28,345 nucleotides of DNA. Source: Pseudomonadota bacterium. GTDB taxonomy: Bacteria > Pseudomonadota > Alphaproteobacteria > Acetobacterales > Acetobacteraceae. Made by a program: the position numbers and the translations under genes. Shown one piece after another: positions 1 through 8,036 of the stretch; the stretch's first letter is position 1, and the number at the start of each line of letters is the position of its first letter. Below the pieces are notes generated by a model. The model did not search any database. It was not told the origin of the DNA and saw only the letters and a list, made by a program, of their open reading frames with translations. The stretch is from contig JAFADX010000396.1 of the NCBI GenBank assembly GCA_023424475.1, positions 1 to 28,345 of the forward strand. Direction: 5' to 3'.

Positions 1-35
1 GGCCGGTGCCGGTTCCGACAGATCGGAACATGCTC
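1..35. repeat. Partial copy of the GTTCCGA-hairpin intergenic repeat
   Basis: These 35 bases are identical to 26945-26979. They contain a perfect short hairpin, GTTCCGA (12-18), CAGA loop, TCGGAAC (23-29), followed by the ATGCTC foot. Upstream sequence is cut by the window edge, so the long hairpin that precedes this segment in the other copy cannot be checked here. It lies downstream of the end of the minus-strand operon (last stop at 98) and may act as a transcript 3' end. The 62 bases between it and that stop show no gene. Confidence 0.85.
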
Positions 36-97
36 CAAGGCGATGCGCGTGGCCGCCCGCTGACCTTCGCGGCGCGCGGCGCAGTCGGCTGTGGGGA

Positions 98-532
98 TCA
101 GTCGAGCGCCATGATGTGGGTCGCCTGCGGATCGCCGGACAGCGGCCGAAACCCCAGTGCCTCCCAGAAGGCAAAGGCGGAAGCCGGCGCACGCAGCCGG
201 ACCAGCCCGACGCCGCAGCCGCGCGCCGCGCTCAGCGCGGCGCGGGCGAGTGCCGTTCCGGTGCCGTCGCGCCGGACCCAGGGCGCGACGTAGAAGCGGC
301 GCATGCGCAGGGCCTCGGCCCAGGGATCGCGGGTGATGCCGCCGATCGCGACCAGGTCCCCCGCGGCCGCGACGCCGCCGAACAACGCCTCGCCCGGCCC
401 GGCAAAGCGATTCGCCCCGTTCGTCCATTCGGTCGCGAGCACGCCGAGCATGCGGAACCCCTCGGCCTCGGCCACCGCGGCCAGGGCCGGAAAGTCCGGC
501 GGCAGTACCCGCAGCCGCCGGATCGCAGTCAC
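98..532 (-). CDS. GNAT family N-acetyltransferase
   Basis: A 144-residue protein of the GNAT fold, which transfers an acyl group from acyl-CoA to an amine. The acetyl-CoA-binding motif A is visible around residues 78-100 (MRRFYVAPWVRRDGTGTAL, a form of the R/Q-x-x-G-x-G/A loop), and the usual C-terminal FWEALGFRP strand-turn is present. The substrate is unknown. The GTG start overlaps the stop of the M81 gene as GTGA, so it is the last, translationally coupled gene of the eight-gene operon. Its position behind peptidases suggests a small amine or amino acid as acceptor, which is inference. Only a weak ribosome-binding site is seen. Confidence 0.85.
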   Translation of the reverse strand: MTAIRRLRVLPPDFPALAAVAEAEGFRMLGVLATEWTNGANRFAGPGEALFGGVAAAGDLVAIGGITRDPWAEALRMRRFYVAPWVRRDGTGTALARAALSAARGCGVGLVRLRAPASAFAFWEALGFRPLSGDPQATHIMALD

Positions 533-2031
533 GCCGTCCGCCGGTTGTCCCCCGGCCGCAGGCGCAGCCCCGGCCGCAGGTTGGCGAAGGGCAGCACCGC
601 CGGATCCGCCACCACCGGGCCTGGCGAGGTCACCACGATGACCTCCGAGGCGATGGGCTGGAAATCGGCGCGGAAATGCACGCTCGACTTCACCGCGACG
701 ATCTTCTGTTCCGCCGGCTCGACGCCCATGAAGCGGAACAGGGCCTGATCGTGCGCCTGCATCTTGCGCGTCACCAGCACCACGCGCACGCCGGGCGCGA
801 CGCGGATCAGCGCCGAGGGGCCGAGATCCGCCGGGTTCCCCTTCCCCATCGGCCCGGTCAGGGTGAACCGGCCGTCCGAGAGCTTCTCGACCAGCGCGGT
901 GACGCGCAGCGGCGCGCCGTCGCTCTTGCCGCCGAGGTCGAGCTCGACCGTGGCGCCCTCGCCGGCCGCATGGCAGGCGGCCGCGCTCTCGGCATCGTTC
1001 ATCGGCGCGAGCACCGCGCCCTGGGCGTCCTGGCGGATAAGTTCCGCGAGCAGGCCGGTGGTGTCGCCATGGCCACCGCCGCCGGGATTGTCCTGGGTAT
1101 CGGCCAGGACCACCGGCCCCTTGGCATCCCGCGAGCCGATCGCGCGCTTCACGCCCTCGGCCGCGGTCACGACGCCGAGGGCGAATTCCGGTTCCTTCGC
1201 CGCGATGAAGCGCGCGAGGTCGTCGGCCGCCGCGGCCGCCTGCCCGGGCGTATCGGCATAGGATGCGATGGCCATGCCGCAGCCGGGGAAGTCCGCATAG
1301 GGGAAGCCGAAGCAGAAGCCGAGTTCCCAGAGGCCCTCGGCCGCGCCGAGCCGCGCGCGTTCCGCCATCACGTCACCCATCGGCGCCACCATGGTGCACT
1401 GCCCCGGCAGGGGGGTCCAGAAATCGAGCTCGCGGAAGGCCTTCGCCGGGCGGCGGCCTTCCCTGATCATGCGCAGCAGCAGCCGCGTCGCCTGCGCGCC
1501 GGCGGGCTTCATGTCGACATGCGGATAGGTGCGATAGGGAACCAGGACATCCGAATGCGCGACCATGGCCGCCGTCTTGTTGGCGTGCGGGTCGAGGCTG
1601 ACGGCGATCGGCGTCTCCGGTCCCACCACGGCGCGGACGCGGCGCAGCACCTCGCCCTCCGCATCGGGGAAATCATCCGAGACCATCGCCCCATGCAATT
1701 CGAGATAGACGCCGCCGAGCGGCGCCGCCTGCATGGCATCCGACAGCGCGGCGACGATCAGCGCGGCGATGCGCTCGAAGGCCTCGCGCGTGACGGGGCC
1801 GGCGGGGTTGGCAAAGGCCCAGGCGAGCGGGGCGATCTCGACGCCCTCCGCCTCGGCGACCGCGATGGCGCCGGCCGAGGGAACCGAGGTCGGGCGCAGC
1901 GTGTCCACCAGCGTCGCGGCATGCTGGAGCGGCGGGAAGCCGCCGGGCCTGATGAAGTCCGCCCAGGCGGTCGGGCGCGGGGCGAAGGAGTGGCTTTCGT
2001 GCTGGAAGCCGCCGATGGCGATGCGGGTCAT
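529..2031 (-). CDS. M81 family metallopeptidase (MlrC-like)
   Basis: A 500-residue protein with both halves of the M81/MlrC family: an N-terminal DUF1485-type domain (GGFQHESHSF at residues 7-16, HGAMVSDDFPDAEGE, SLDPHANKT, YRTYPHVDM) and a C-terminal MlrC domain (ADTQDNPGGGGHGDTTGLL). MlrC is the zinc peptidase that completes microcystin breakdown in sphingomonads. Relatives in ordinary soil bacteria sit beside peptide transporters and probably cleave small peptides or amides, so microcystin should not be assumed as substrate. The His and Asp metal ligands in these motifs look intact and length is normal for the family. It starts 3 bp after the stop of the M20 hydrolase gene and overlaps the GNAT gene. 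Confidence 0.9.
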   Translation of the reverse strand: MTRIAIGGFQHESHSFAPRPTAWADFIRPGGFPPLQHAATLVDTLRPTSVPSAGAIAVAEAEGVEIAPLAWAFANPAGPVTREAFERIAALIVAALSDAMQAAPLGGVYLELHGAMVSDDFPDAEGEVLRRVRAVVGPETPIAVSLDPHANKTAAMVAHSDVLVPYRTYPHVDMKPAGAQATRLLLRMIREGRRPAKAFRELDFWTPLPGQCTMVAPMGDVMAERARLGAAEGLWELGFCFGFPYADFPGCGMAIASYADTPGQAAAAADDLARFIAAKEPEFALGVVTAAEGVKRAIGSRDAKGPVVLADTQDNPGGGGHGDTTGLLAELIRQDAQGAVLAPMNDAESAAACHAAGEGATVELDLGGKSDGAPLRVTALVEKLSDGRFTLTGPMGKGNPADLGPSALIRVAPGVRVVLVTRKMQAHDQALFRFMGVEPAEQKIVAVKSSVHFRADFQPIASEVIVVTSPGPVVADPAVLPFANLRPGLRLRPGDNRRTA

Positions 2032-2034
2032 GGA

Positions 2035-3294
2035 TCAGTCCTTGGCGATGCCGGCGGTGGCGAGCACGGCATCGGCCAGGACGCGCATCCCGGCTTCGGC
2101 CCATTCGGGCGTGATGCTCTCGGCCTCGTTGTGGCTCAGGCCACCGTGGCAGGGGCAGAAGATCATGGTGGTCGGCACCTTGCGCGCGACATAGACCGCG
2201 TCGTGGCCGATGCCCGTCGGCATGTCCATGTGCGGATAGCCGAGGCGCTCCGCCGCATCCCGCACCCGCCCGACCAGCACCGGGTCGAATGGCGTGAGCG
2301 GCGAGTACCAGAAGTCGGCGACGGTGATCTTCACCCCACGTGCCGCGGCGATGGCCGTGGCCCTGGCGCGGATCTCCCCGGCCATGCGGGCGAGCAGCTC
2401 CGGGTCGCCATGGCGCGTGTCGATCGAGAACCAGATGCGGGATGGCGCGATGTTGCGGCTGTCGGGATAGACCGTCAGACGGCCGACCGTGGCGCGGCCG
2501 GGTTCGCCGCCGGCGCTGACGGCGTTCAGCGCGATCTCCTCGATGGCGGCGATCAGCGGGGCTGCGGCCATCATGGCATCGCGGCGCCCGGCCATCGGGG
2601 AACCGCCATGGGCCTCCTCGCCCTCGACCGTCACCTCGAGCCAGTTCTGCGCCAGCGCCTTGGTGACGACGCCGATGGACTTGCCGGCGTCCTCCAGCAG
2701 CCTGCCCTGTTCGATGTGCAGTTCGATGTAGGCGCCGAGGTCGCGCAGGGCGGCCGGATCGGCCGTGCCCTTCCAGCCGATGCGCGCGAGTTCCGCCCCG
2801 AAGGCCTTGCCCTCGGGATCCTGCTTCGCGAGGACCTCCTCCTCGGTGAAGATGCCCATCGCCGCGCCGCTGCCCATCATGGGGGGCGAGAAGCGCGCGC
2901 CTTCCTCGTTGGTCCAGTTGACGAGCATGAGCGGCGCCTCGGTCTCGATGCCCGCCTCGTGCACCGCGCGCAGCAGTTCCAGGCCGGCAAGCACGCCGAG
3001 CACGCCGTCGAACTTGCCGCCGGTCGGCTGGGTGTCGAGGTGGCTGCCGAAGGCGACCGGCTTGCGCGACGGATCGCGCCCGGGGCGCGTCAGCGTCATG
3101 TTGCCCACGCGATCGACCGCCATGGTGCAGCCCACGGCCGCGGCCCAGCGGCGCAGGAGGTGGCGGCCTTCGGAATCGAGGTCGGTCAGCGTCTGGCGGT
3201 TGCTGCCGCCCTTCGCGGTGCCGCCGATCCTCGCCATCTCCATCAGGCTGTCCCAGAGCCGCGCTCCGGACAGCGGGACATTGGTCGCGCTCAC
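2035..3294 (-). CDS. M20 Zn-dependent hydrolase of the carbamoylase/allantoate amidohydrolase type
   Basis: About 419 residues. This is the M20 branch that hydrolyses N-carbamoyl-amino acids, ureidopropionate or allantoate (HyuC/AllC/AmaB-like). Motifs: GSHLDTQPTGGKFDG (metal His and Asp), NWTNEEGARF (catalytic Glu pair), ELHIEQG, GEEAHGGSPM in the lid domain and GHDAVYVA near the C-terminus. The GTG start at 3294 is preferred because it gives a GTGA overlap with the upstream M20 gene and has GGAG eight bases upstream; a further in-frame start at 3318 would lengthen it by eight residues. The exact substrate cannot be read from sequence. No hydantoinase, dihydropyrimidinase or other allantoin gene is visible nearby, so a carbamoyl amino acid or another N-substituted amino acid is as likely as allantoate. 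Confidence 0.88.
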   Translation of the reverse strand: MSATNVPLSGARLWDSLMEMARIGGTAKGGSNRQTLTDLDSEGRHLLRRWAAAVGCTMAVDRVGNMTLTRPGRDPSRKPVAFGSHLDTQPTGGKFDGVLGVLAGLELLRAVHEAGIETEAPLMLVNWTNEEGARFSPPMMGSGAAMGIFTEEEVLAKQDPEGKAFGAELARIGWKGTADPAALRDLGAYIELHIEQGRLLEDAGKSIGVVTKALAQNWLEVTVEGEEAHGGSPMAGRRDAMMAAAPLIAAIEEIALNAVSAGGEPGRATVGRLTVYPDSRNIAPSRIWFSIDTRHGDPELLARMAGEIRARATAIAAARGVKITVADFWYSPLTPFDPVLVGRVRDAAERLGYPHMDMPTGIGHDAVYVARKVPTTMIFCPCHGGLSHNEAESITPEWAEAGMRVLADAVLATAGIAKD

Positions 3295-4586
3295 GCCGCC
3301 TTCTCCAGCCCGCACCATTCGGCCATGGTCAGGGCGATGGTGCGCGTGATGTCGTGCATCGAGTCCAGCCCGACGCTCTCATCGATGCCGTGGATCTCCT
3401 GCGCGTCCGGCCCGAAGCAGGCGACCGGCGTGTCCTGGTAGAGCGTGAAGAAGCGCCCGTCCGTCAGGCCCGTCGCCGGGTAGTCGCGGAGGAACCCGCC
3501 CGAGACATCGGCGAAGTTGCGCTTGGCCATGGTCACGATCGGGGCGTTCATGTCGAAGACGCAGGGATCGGCCATGAAGCCCTTGAAGTCGAGCTTCACC
3601 GTCGCGCCCTTCAGCGCGGGGCCCTGCGCGGCCTCAGCGACCAGCCGTTCGATGTCGGCCTTCGTCTGCGCGGCCGTGTAGCCCATCATCACGCCGACGC
3701 GCATGCCGATGCGCGCGCGGGTCGGCACGCTGCTGTTCCACTCGCCGCCTTCGATGGTGCCGAAATTCACGTTCACCGGATGGTTCACGCCGCGGAAGGA
3801 GGGATGGATGCGCTCCGCCTTGTTCATCTCGGCCTGGTAGTCCTCGAAGCGCGCGGCGATGGCGTTGGCGGCCTTGATGGCGTTGATGCCGGCCTGCATG
3901 TCCCGCACATGCGCGGGGCGCCCCGAGACCGTCACCCAGGCCCAGACCACGCCGACCTCGGCCGAATACATCGCCGGCAGGCCGGGGCCGGGCTCGGGGA
4001 TGATGACGGCATCCGTACGCGGCAGCGCCAGCATGGCGGCGAGCGCGCCGTTGCCTGTGCACTCCTCCTCGATCACCGACTGCATCTGCACCTCGGCCGC
4101 GGGCTGCAGGCCGGCTGCGCGCAGAGCCTTGAACGCCGTGACATAGGAGACGATGCCCGCCTTCATGTCCCCCGCGCCGCGGCCATACATGCGGCCGTCG
4201 CGGATGGCGGGCTCGTAGGGCGGCGTGACCCACATGTCGGCGGCCCCTTCCGGCACCACGTCCACATGGCCCTGCAGAGCGAGGCTGCGGCCCTTGCGTT
4301 CCCGCGGCGTATGCACGGCAACGACATTGTCGCGCCCTTCATAGGGGACGAGCGGCGGCGAGAAGCCAGGATGGGCGGCGAGTTCCGCCGGCACGGTGGG
4401 CACGCGGCGGGGCACCAGGCCCAGCTCCTCATAGACCCGCGCCATCTCGTTCAGCGCCGATTGTTCGTTGCCCAGCGTCGAGGGGCAGCGCACCAGCCGT
4501 TCCAGCGCCCGCACGGCATCGTCGCGCAGCGCGTCGACAGCCTCGAGGATCGCGCGGCGCGCGCCGGGGTCGATCGTTTCGGTCAA
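3291..4586 (-). CDS. M20 family ArgE/DapE-type deacylase or peptidase
   Basis: A 431-residue zinc amidohydrolase of the ArgE/DapE/CPG2 group, which removes an acyl or peptidyl group from amino acids. Metal and catalytic residues visible are H107 and D109 (LQGHVDVVPEG), D140 (GRGAGDMKAG), E174/E175 (IEEECTGNG) and E198 (PEPG), plus a C-terminal EIHGIDE histidine. A dimerisation/lid domain occupies roughly residues 205-320. The start codon is TTG, supported by a strong GGAGG six bases upstream; that Shine-Dalgarno overlaps the stop of the preceding ABC ATPase gene, indicating coupling. Placed between a peptide importer and a second M20 enzyme, it probably processes the imported substrate. Acetylornithine or succinyl-diaminopimelate specificity is not supported by context. 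Confidence 0.9.
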   Translation of the reverse strand: MTETIDPGARRAILEAVDALRDDAVRALERLVRCPSTLGNEQSALNEMARVYEELGLVPRRVPTVPAELAAHPGFSPPLVPYEGRDNVVAVHTPRERKGRSLALQGHVDVVPEGAADMWVTPPYEPAIRDGRMYGRGAGDMKAGIVSYVTAFKALRAAGLQPAAEVQMQSVIEEECTGNGALAAMLALPRTDAVIIPEPGPGLPAMYSAEVGVVWAWVTVSGRPAHVRDMQAGINAIKAANAIAARFEDYQAEMNKAERIHPSFRGVNHPVNVNFGTIEGGEWNSSVPTRARIGMRVGVMMGYTAAQTKADIERLVAEAAQGPALKGATVKLDFKGFMADPCVFDMNAPIVTMAKRNFADVSGGFLRDYPATGLTDGRFFTLYQDTPVACFGPDAQEIHGIDESVGLDSMHDITRTIALTMAEWCGLEKAA

Positions 4587-4597
4587 GGGCGTCCTCC

Positions 4598-6208
4598 TCA
4601 GGCGGCGATCAGCGGCGGGGTCCAGGATCGCCCCGGGATGCTGTCCAGCAACTGCCGGGTATAGGCGTGCTTCGGGCTGCCGAACACCTCTGCCGTGAGG
4701 CCCTGCTCCACGATGGCGCCGCGCTGCATCACCGCGATGCGGTCGCAGACCTGCGCCGCGACGCGCAGGTCGTGGGTGATGAAGAGCATCGTCAGCCCCA
4801 GCCGCGCGCGGATATCGGCCAGCAGAGCCAGAACCTGCGCCTGCACCGAGACATCGAGCGCCGAGACGGGCTCGTCCGCGATCAGCAGTTCGGGTTCCAT
4901 CGCGAGGGCGCGGGCGATGCCGATGCGCTGGCGCTGCCCGCCCGAGAACTCGTGCGGATAGCGGTCCATCGCGCCGGGGTCGAGCTGCACCAGGCGCAGC
5001 AGGTCGCGCGCGCGGGCCTCGGCCTCGTCGCGCCCGACGCCGTGGGTGACGGGCCCTTCCGCGATGATGTCGCCGACGCGCCGGCGCGGGTTCAGCGAGG
5101 CGAAGGGGTCCTGGAAGACCATCTGGATCTTCTTGCGATAGGGCTTCCAGGCGCCGCGCGAGAGCGGTCGGAGATCCTCGCCCTCGAAGATGATCTCGCC
5201 CTTCTCGGGCTCCACCAGGCGCACCACGCAGCGCGCAAGCGTCGACTTCCCCGAACCGGACTCGCCCACCAGGCCGAGCGTCTCGCCCTTGCGGAGCGTG
5301 AAGTCGGCGTCGTGGACGGCCTTCACCACCGGCTTCGGCCCGAACCAGCCGCCGGGGCGGCGGTAGGTCTTCTCGATGCCCTTCGCCTCGAGCACCAGAG
5401 GCGTGGCCGCGGGCGCGGTCGCGCCGGCCGGGGCGCCATGCGGCACGGCGGCGATCAGCGCGCGTGTATAGGGATGCTTCGGGTCGTTCAGCACCTCGGC
5501 GGCCGGCCCCTGCTCGACGATGCGGCCCTGCTGCATGACGGCGACGCGGTCGGCGATCTCCGCCACCACGCCGAAATCATGGGTGATGAACATGACGCCC
5601 GTGCCGCGGCGCGACTGGATCTCCCGGATCAGGCGCAGGATCTGCATCTGCGTCGTGACGTCGAGCGCCGTGGTCGGCTCGTCCGCGATCAGCAGGGAGG
5701 GTTCCAGCGCCAAGGCCATGGCGATCATGACGCGCTGCCGCTGCCCGCCCGAGAGGCGGAAGGGGTAGGTGCGCGCCGTCGCCGCCGGGTCGGGCAGGTT
5801 CACCGCGGCGAGCAGTTCCGGCACGCGCCTCGCGGCGTCGGCTCCCGCGCCATGGACGCGCATCGCCTCGGCGATCTGCTCGCCGACGCGCATCACCGGG
5901 TTCAGCGCCGTCATCGGTTCCTGGAAGATCATGGCGACGCGGGCGCCGCGCAGCCGGCGCATCGCCTCGGGGCCGAGGGCGAGCAGGTCCTGGCCCTCGA
6001 AGACGATGCGCCCCGCGGTCACCGGCAGCCCCTTGGGCAGCAGGCCCATCACCGCATTGGCGGTGATCGACTTGCCGGAGCCGGACTCGCCCACGACGCA
6101 GAGGATCTCGCCCGGGTTGACCTCGAGCGTGATCCCCTCGACGGCATTCGGCCGGTCCCCGCCCGGCGGCAGGGCGACGGTCAGGCCCTCGACGCTCAGC
6201 AGGCTCAT
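4598..6208 (-). CDS. Double ATP-binding subunit of a peptide-type ABC importer (DppD-DppF fusion)
   Basis: A 536-residue protein with two complete ABC ATPase domains in tandem, as in YejF/GsiA. Domain 1 (about 1-260) has GESGSGKSITAN, the signature LSGGQRQRV and Walker B LLIADEPTTALD. Domain 2 (about 270-536) has GESGSGKSTLAR, FSGGQRQRIGIARAL and LLIADEPVSALD. The linker is rich in Ala and Pro (APAGATAPAATP). The Cys-containing C-terminal segment typical of separate OppD/OppF subunits is absent from both halves, unlike the second transporter in this window. The ATG at 6208 is chosen because it overlaps the permease stop as ATGA; extending to 6328 would run into the permease gene. It energises the importer encoded by the next three genes upstream in the operon. 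Confidence 0.93.
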   Translation of the reverse strand: MSLLSVEGLTVALPPGGDRPNAVEGITLEVNPGEILCVVGESGSGKSITANAVMGLLPKGLPVTAGRIVFEGQDLLALGPEAMRRLRGARVAMIFQEPMTALNPVMRVGEQIAEAMRVHGAGADAARRVPELLAAVNLPDPAATARTYPFRLSGGQRQRVMIAMALALEPSLLIADEPTTALDVTTQMQILRLIREIQSRRGTGVMFITHDFGVVAEIADRVAVMQQGRIVEQGPAAEVLNDPKHPYTRALIAAVPHGAPAGATAPAATPLVLEAKGIEKTYRRPGGWFGPKPVVKAVHDADFTLRKGETLGLVGESGSGKSTLARCVVRLVEPEKGEIIFEGEDLRPLSRGAWKPYRKKIQMVFQDPFASLNPRRRVGDIIAEGPVTHGVGRDEAEARARDLLRLVQLDPGAMDRYPHEFSGGQRQRIGIARALAMEPELLIADEPVSALDVSVQAQVLALLADIRARLGLTMLFITHDLRVAAQVCDRIAVMQRGAIVEQGLTAEVFGSPKHAYTRQLLDSIPGRSWTPPLIAA

Positions 6209-7050
6209 GCAGCACCTCCCCGCTGACGCGCGAGGCGCGGGTTCAGCGCGTCCGACAGCCCCTCCCCGACCAGGTTCAGCGCCAGCACGGTCAGGAAGAT
6301 GGCGAGGCCGGGGAAGACGCTCATCCACCAGGCGAGGCGGATGACGGAACGCCCCGCGCCGATCAGGAAGCCCCAGGTCATCAGGTTCGGATCTCCGAGG
6401 CCGAGGAAGGACAATGCGCTTTCAAGCAGGATCGCCGAGGCAACCATCAGCGAGGACAGCACCACGATCGGCGAGAGCGCATTCGGCAGGATGTCCGTCA
6501 CCACGATGGACAGCCGCGACTTGCCGAGCACTTCGGCGGCCTGGACGAATTCCCGCGACCGCAGGGAGAGGAATTCCGCCCGCACCACCCGCGCGACCGG
6601 CGGCCACGACACGACGGCGATGGCGACCACCACGGAGACGATCGAGGGCGTGAAGATGGCCACCAGCAGGATCGCGAAGACGAAGGAGGGAATGGTCTGG
6701 AAGAACTCGGTGAAGCGCATCACCGCATCGTCCGCGACCCCGCCGAGATAGCCCGCGACGGCGCCGAGCGAGACCCCGATCAGCAGTGCCGCGACGGTCG
6801 AGACGGCGCCGACCATCAGCGAGATCCGCGCGCCATGCGCGATGCCCGCCGCGACGTCGCGGCCCAGGCTGTCCGAGCCGAGCAGCATCCCCTCTTCCCC
6901 CGGCGGCACGAAGGGGGCGGTCGCCATGTCCCAGGGGCTGCCCGGATAGAGCACCGGCGCCAGCGCCGCGAGGGCGAAGACGAGCAGGAGGACCACCAGC
7001 CCCACCACGGCCCCGCGGTTGCGGCGGAACCGCCGCCAGAAATCCCTCAT
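6205..7050 (-). CDS. ABC peptide-type importer, permease subunit (DppC-like)
   Basis: A 281-residue inner-membrane permease with about six hydrophobic segments. The first, near residues 12-34, follows a basic RRFRRNRG leader. The motif GSDSLGRDV, typical of DppC/OppC, is followed by the BPD_transp_1 domain, and the ATPase-contacting EAA loop is visible as EFVQAAEVLGKSRLS, then LPNALSP. It ends ALNPRLARQRGGAA. The start at 7050 overlaps the DppB-like stop (ATGA) and its own stop overlaps the ATPase start, so all three are translationally coupled. Longer in-frame readings upstream are out of phase with the real neighbouring genes. Confidence 0.93.
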   Translation of the reverse strand: MRDFWRRFRRNRGAVVGLVVLLLVFALAALAPVLYPGSPWDMATAPFVPPGEEGMLLGSDSLGRDVAAGIAHGARISLMVGAVSTVAALLIGVSLGAVAGYLGGVADDAVMRFTEFFQTIPSFVFAILLVAIFTPSIVSVVVAIAVVSWPPVARVVRAEFLSLRSREFVQAAEVLGKSRLSIVVTDILPNALSPIVVLSSLMVASAILLESALSFLGLGDPNLMTWGFLIGAGRSVIRLAWWMSVFPGLAIFLTVLALNLVGEGLSDALNPRLARQRGGAA

Positions 7051-8033
7051 CCCTGCACCTCCACCCGCGGATCGACCACGGCGTAGAGGAGGTCCGTGAC
7101 GAGGTTGAAGAGGACGACCATGACGCTGGTGCAGAAGAAGACCCCGAGCAGCACCGCATAGTCCCGCGCCAGCAGCGCATCGAAGGCGAGCCGGCCGATG
7201 CCCGGCCAGGCGAAGACCGTCTCGACCAGGATCGAGCCGCCGATCAGCTGGCCCGCCTGGATGCCCGCGAAGGTGATGACCGGCAGCAGCGCATTGCGCA
7301 GGATGTGCCGGCGGACCACCTGCCCCTCCGGCACGCCCTTGGCGCGCGCGGTCTTCACGAAGTCCTGGTCCGCCACCTCCAGCATCGTCGCCCGCGTCAG
7401 CCGCGCATAGACCGCGAGGTAGAACAGCCCCAGCGTCGCCGCCGGCAGGATCAAATGCTTGCCCACATCCAGCACCGCGTCGATGCCGTGCAGCTCGACG
7501 TCGACGCTGGCCATCCCGAAGCTCGGCAACCATTCCAGCCAGACCGAGAAGAGCAGCACCAGCATCAGCCCGACCCAGAAGAGCGGCGTGGCATAGAAGG
7601 TCAGCGCGATGACGGTGATGACGGAATCCGCCCAGCGGCCGACCCGCCGCGCCGCCAGGGTGCCGAGCGTGACGCCCGCCGCGACCGCCAGCGCGAAGGC
7701 CGCCCCGGTCAGAAGGAGCGTCGCCGGCAGACGCTCGCTGATCAGCGCCCAGACCGGCTGCTGTTGCCGGTGGCTGAAGCCGAGGTCGAGCGTCAGCATG
7801 TCCTTCAGGTAGATCCAAAGCTGGACATGCAGCGGCCGGTCCAGCCCGAACTGGTGGCGCAGCTGCGCCAGGAACTCCTCGTCCGCCGCGCCCGACTGGC
7901 CGGCGATGACGCTGGCGGGGTCCCCTGGCGCGGCGTGGATGAGGAAGAAGTTGCAGACGACGATCGCGAGGATGACGATCGCCGCCTTGATGCCCCGCCG
8001 CAGCAGGAAGCCCGGGAGCCGCGACAGCTCCAT
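7047..8033 (-). CDS. ABC peptide-type importer, permease subunit (DppB-like)
   Basis: A 328-residue permease with an N-terminal transmembrane helix (about 15-33, AIVILAIVVCNFFLIH) followed by the family hallmark APGDPA, a periplasmic segment with LDRPLHVQ, and the five-helix BPD_transp_1 region. The EAA loop reads DFVKTARAKGVPEGQV, then HILRNALLPVI. The C-terminus LYAVVDPRVEVQG is typical of DppB/OppB. The gene begins 3 bp after the stop of the binding-protein gene. It pairs with the DppC-like permease to form the translocation pore. Confidence 0.93.
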   Translation of the reverse strand: MELSRLPGFLLRRGIKAAIVILAIVVCNFFLIHAAPGDPASVIAGQSGAADEEFLAQLRHQFGLDRPLHVQLWIYLKDMLTLDLGFSHRQQQPVWALISERLPATLLLTGAAFALAVAAGVTLGTLAARRVGRWADSVITVIALTFYATPLFWVGLMLVLLFSVWLEWLPSFGMASVDVELHGIDAVLDVGKHLILPAATLGLFYLAVYARLTRATMLEVADQDFVKTARAKGVPEGQVVRRHILRNALLPVITFAGIQAGQLIGGSILVETVFAWPGIGRLAFDALLARDYAVLLGVFFCTSVMVVLFNLVTDLLYAVVDPRVEVQG

Positions 8034-8036
8034 CCG

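Noticed and set aside
529..2031. Microcystin degradation gene mlrC proper
   Set aside because: mlrA, mlrB and mlrD are absent and the neighbours are a generic peptide importer and M20 enzymes; only family membership is supported.
2035..3294. Assignment as allantoate amidohydrolase allC in an allantoin-to-glyoxylate pathway linked to hyi/glxR
   Set aside because: Motifs fit the whole carbamoylase/allantoate group, no allantoinase or ureidoglycolate gene is present, and the hyi/glxR genes are 20 kb away in a different transcript.
676..3441. Very long open frame (921 codons) on the plus strand
   Set aside because: It lies opposite the M81 and M20 genes and reads as Arg/His/Asp-rich low-complexity protein, typical of antisense frames in high-GC coding DNA; the minus-strand genes have clear catalytic motifs.
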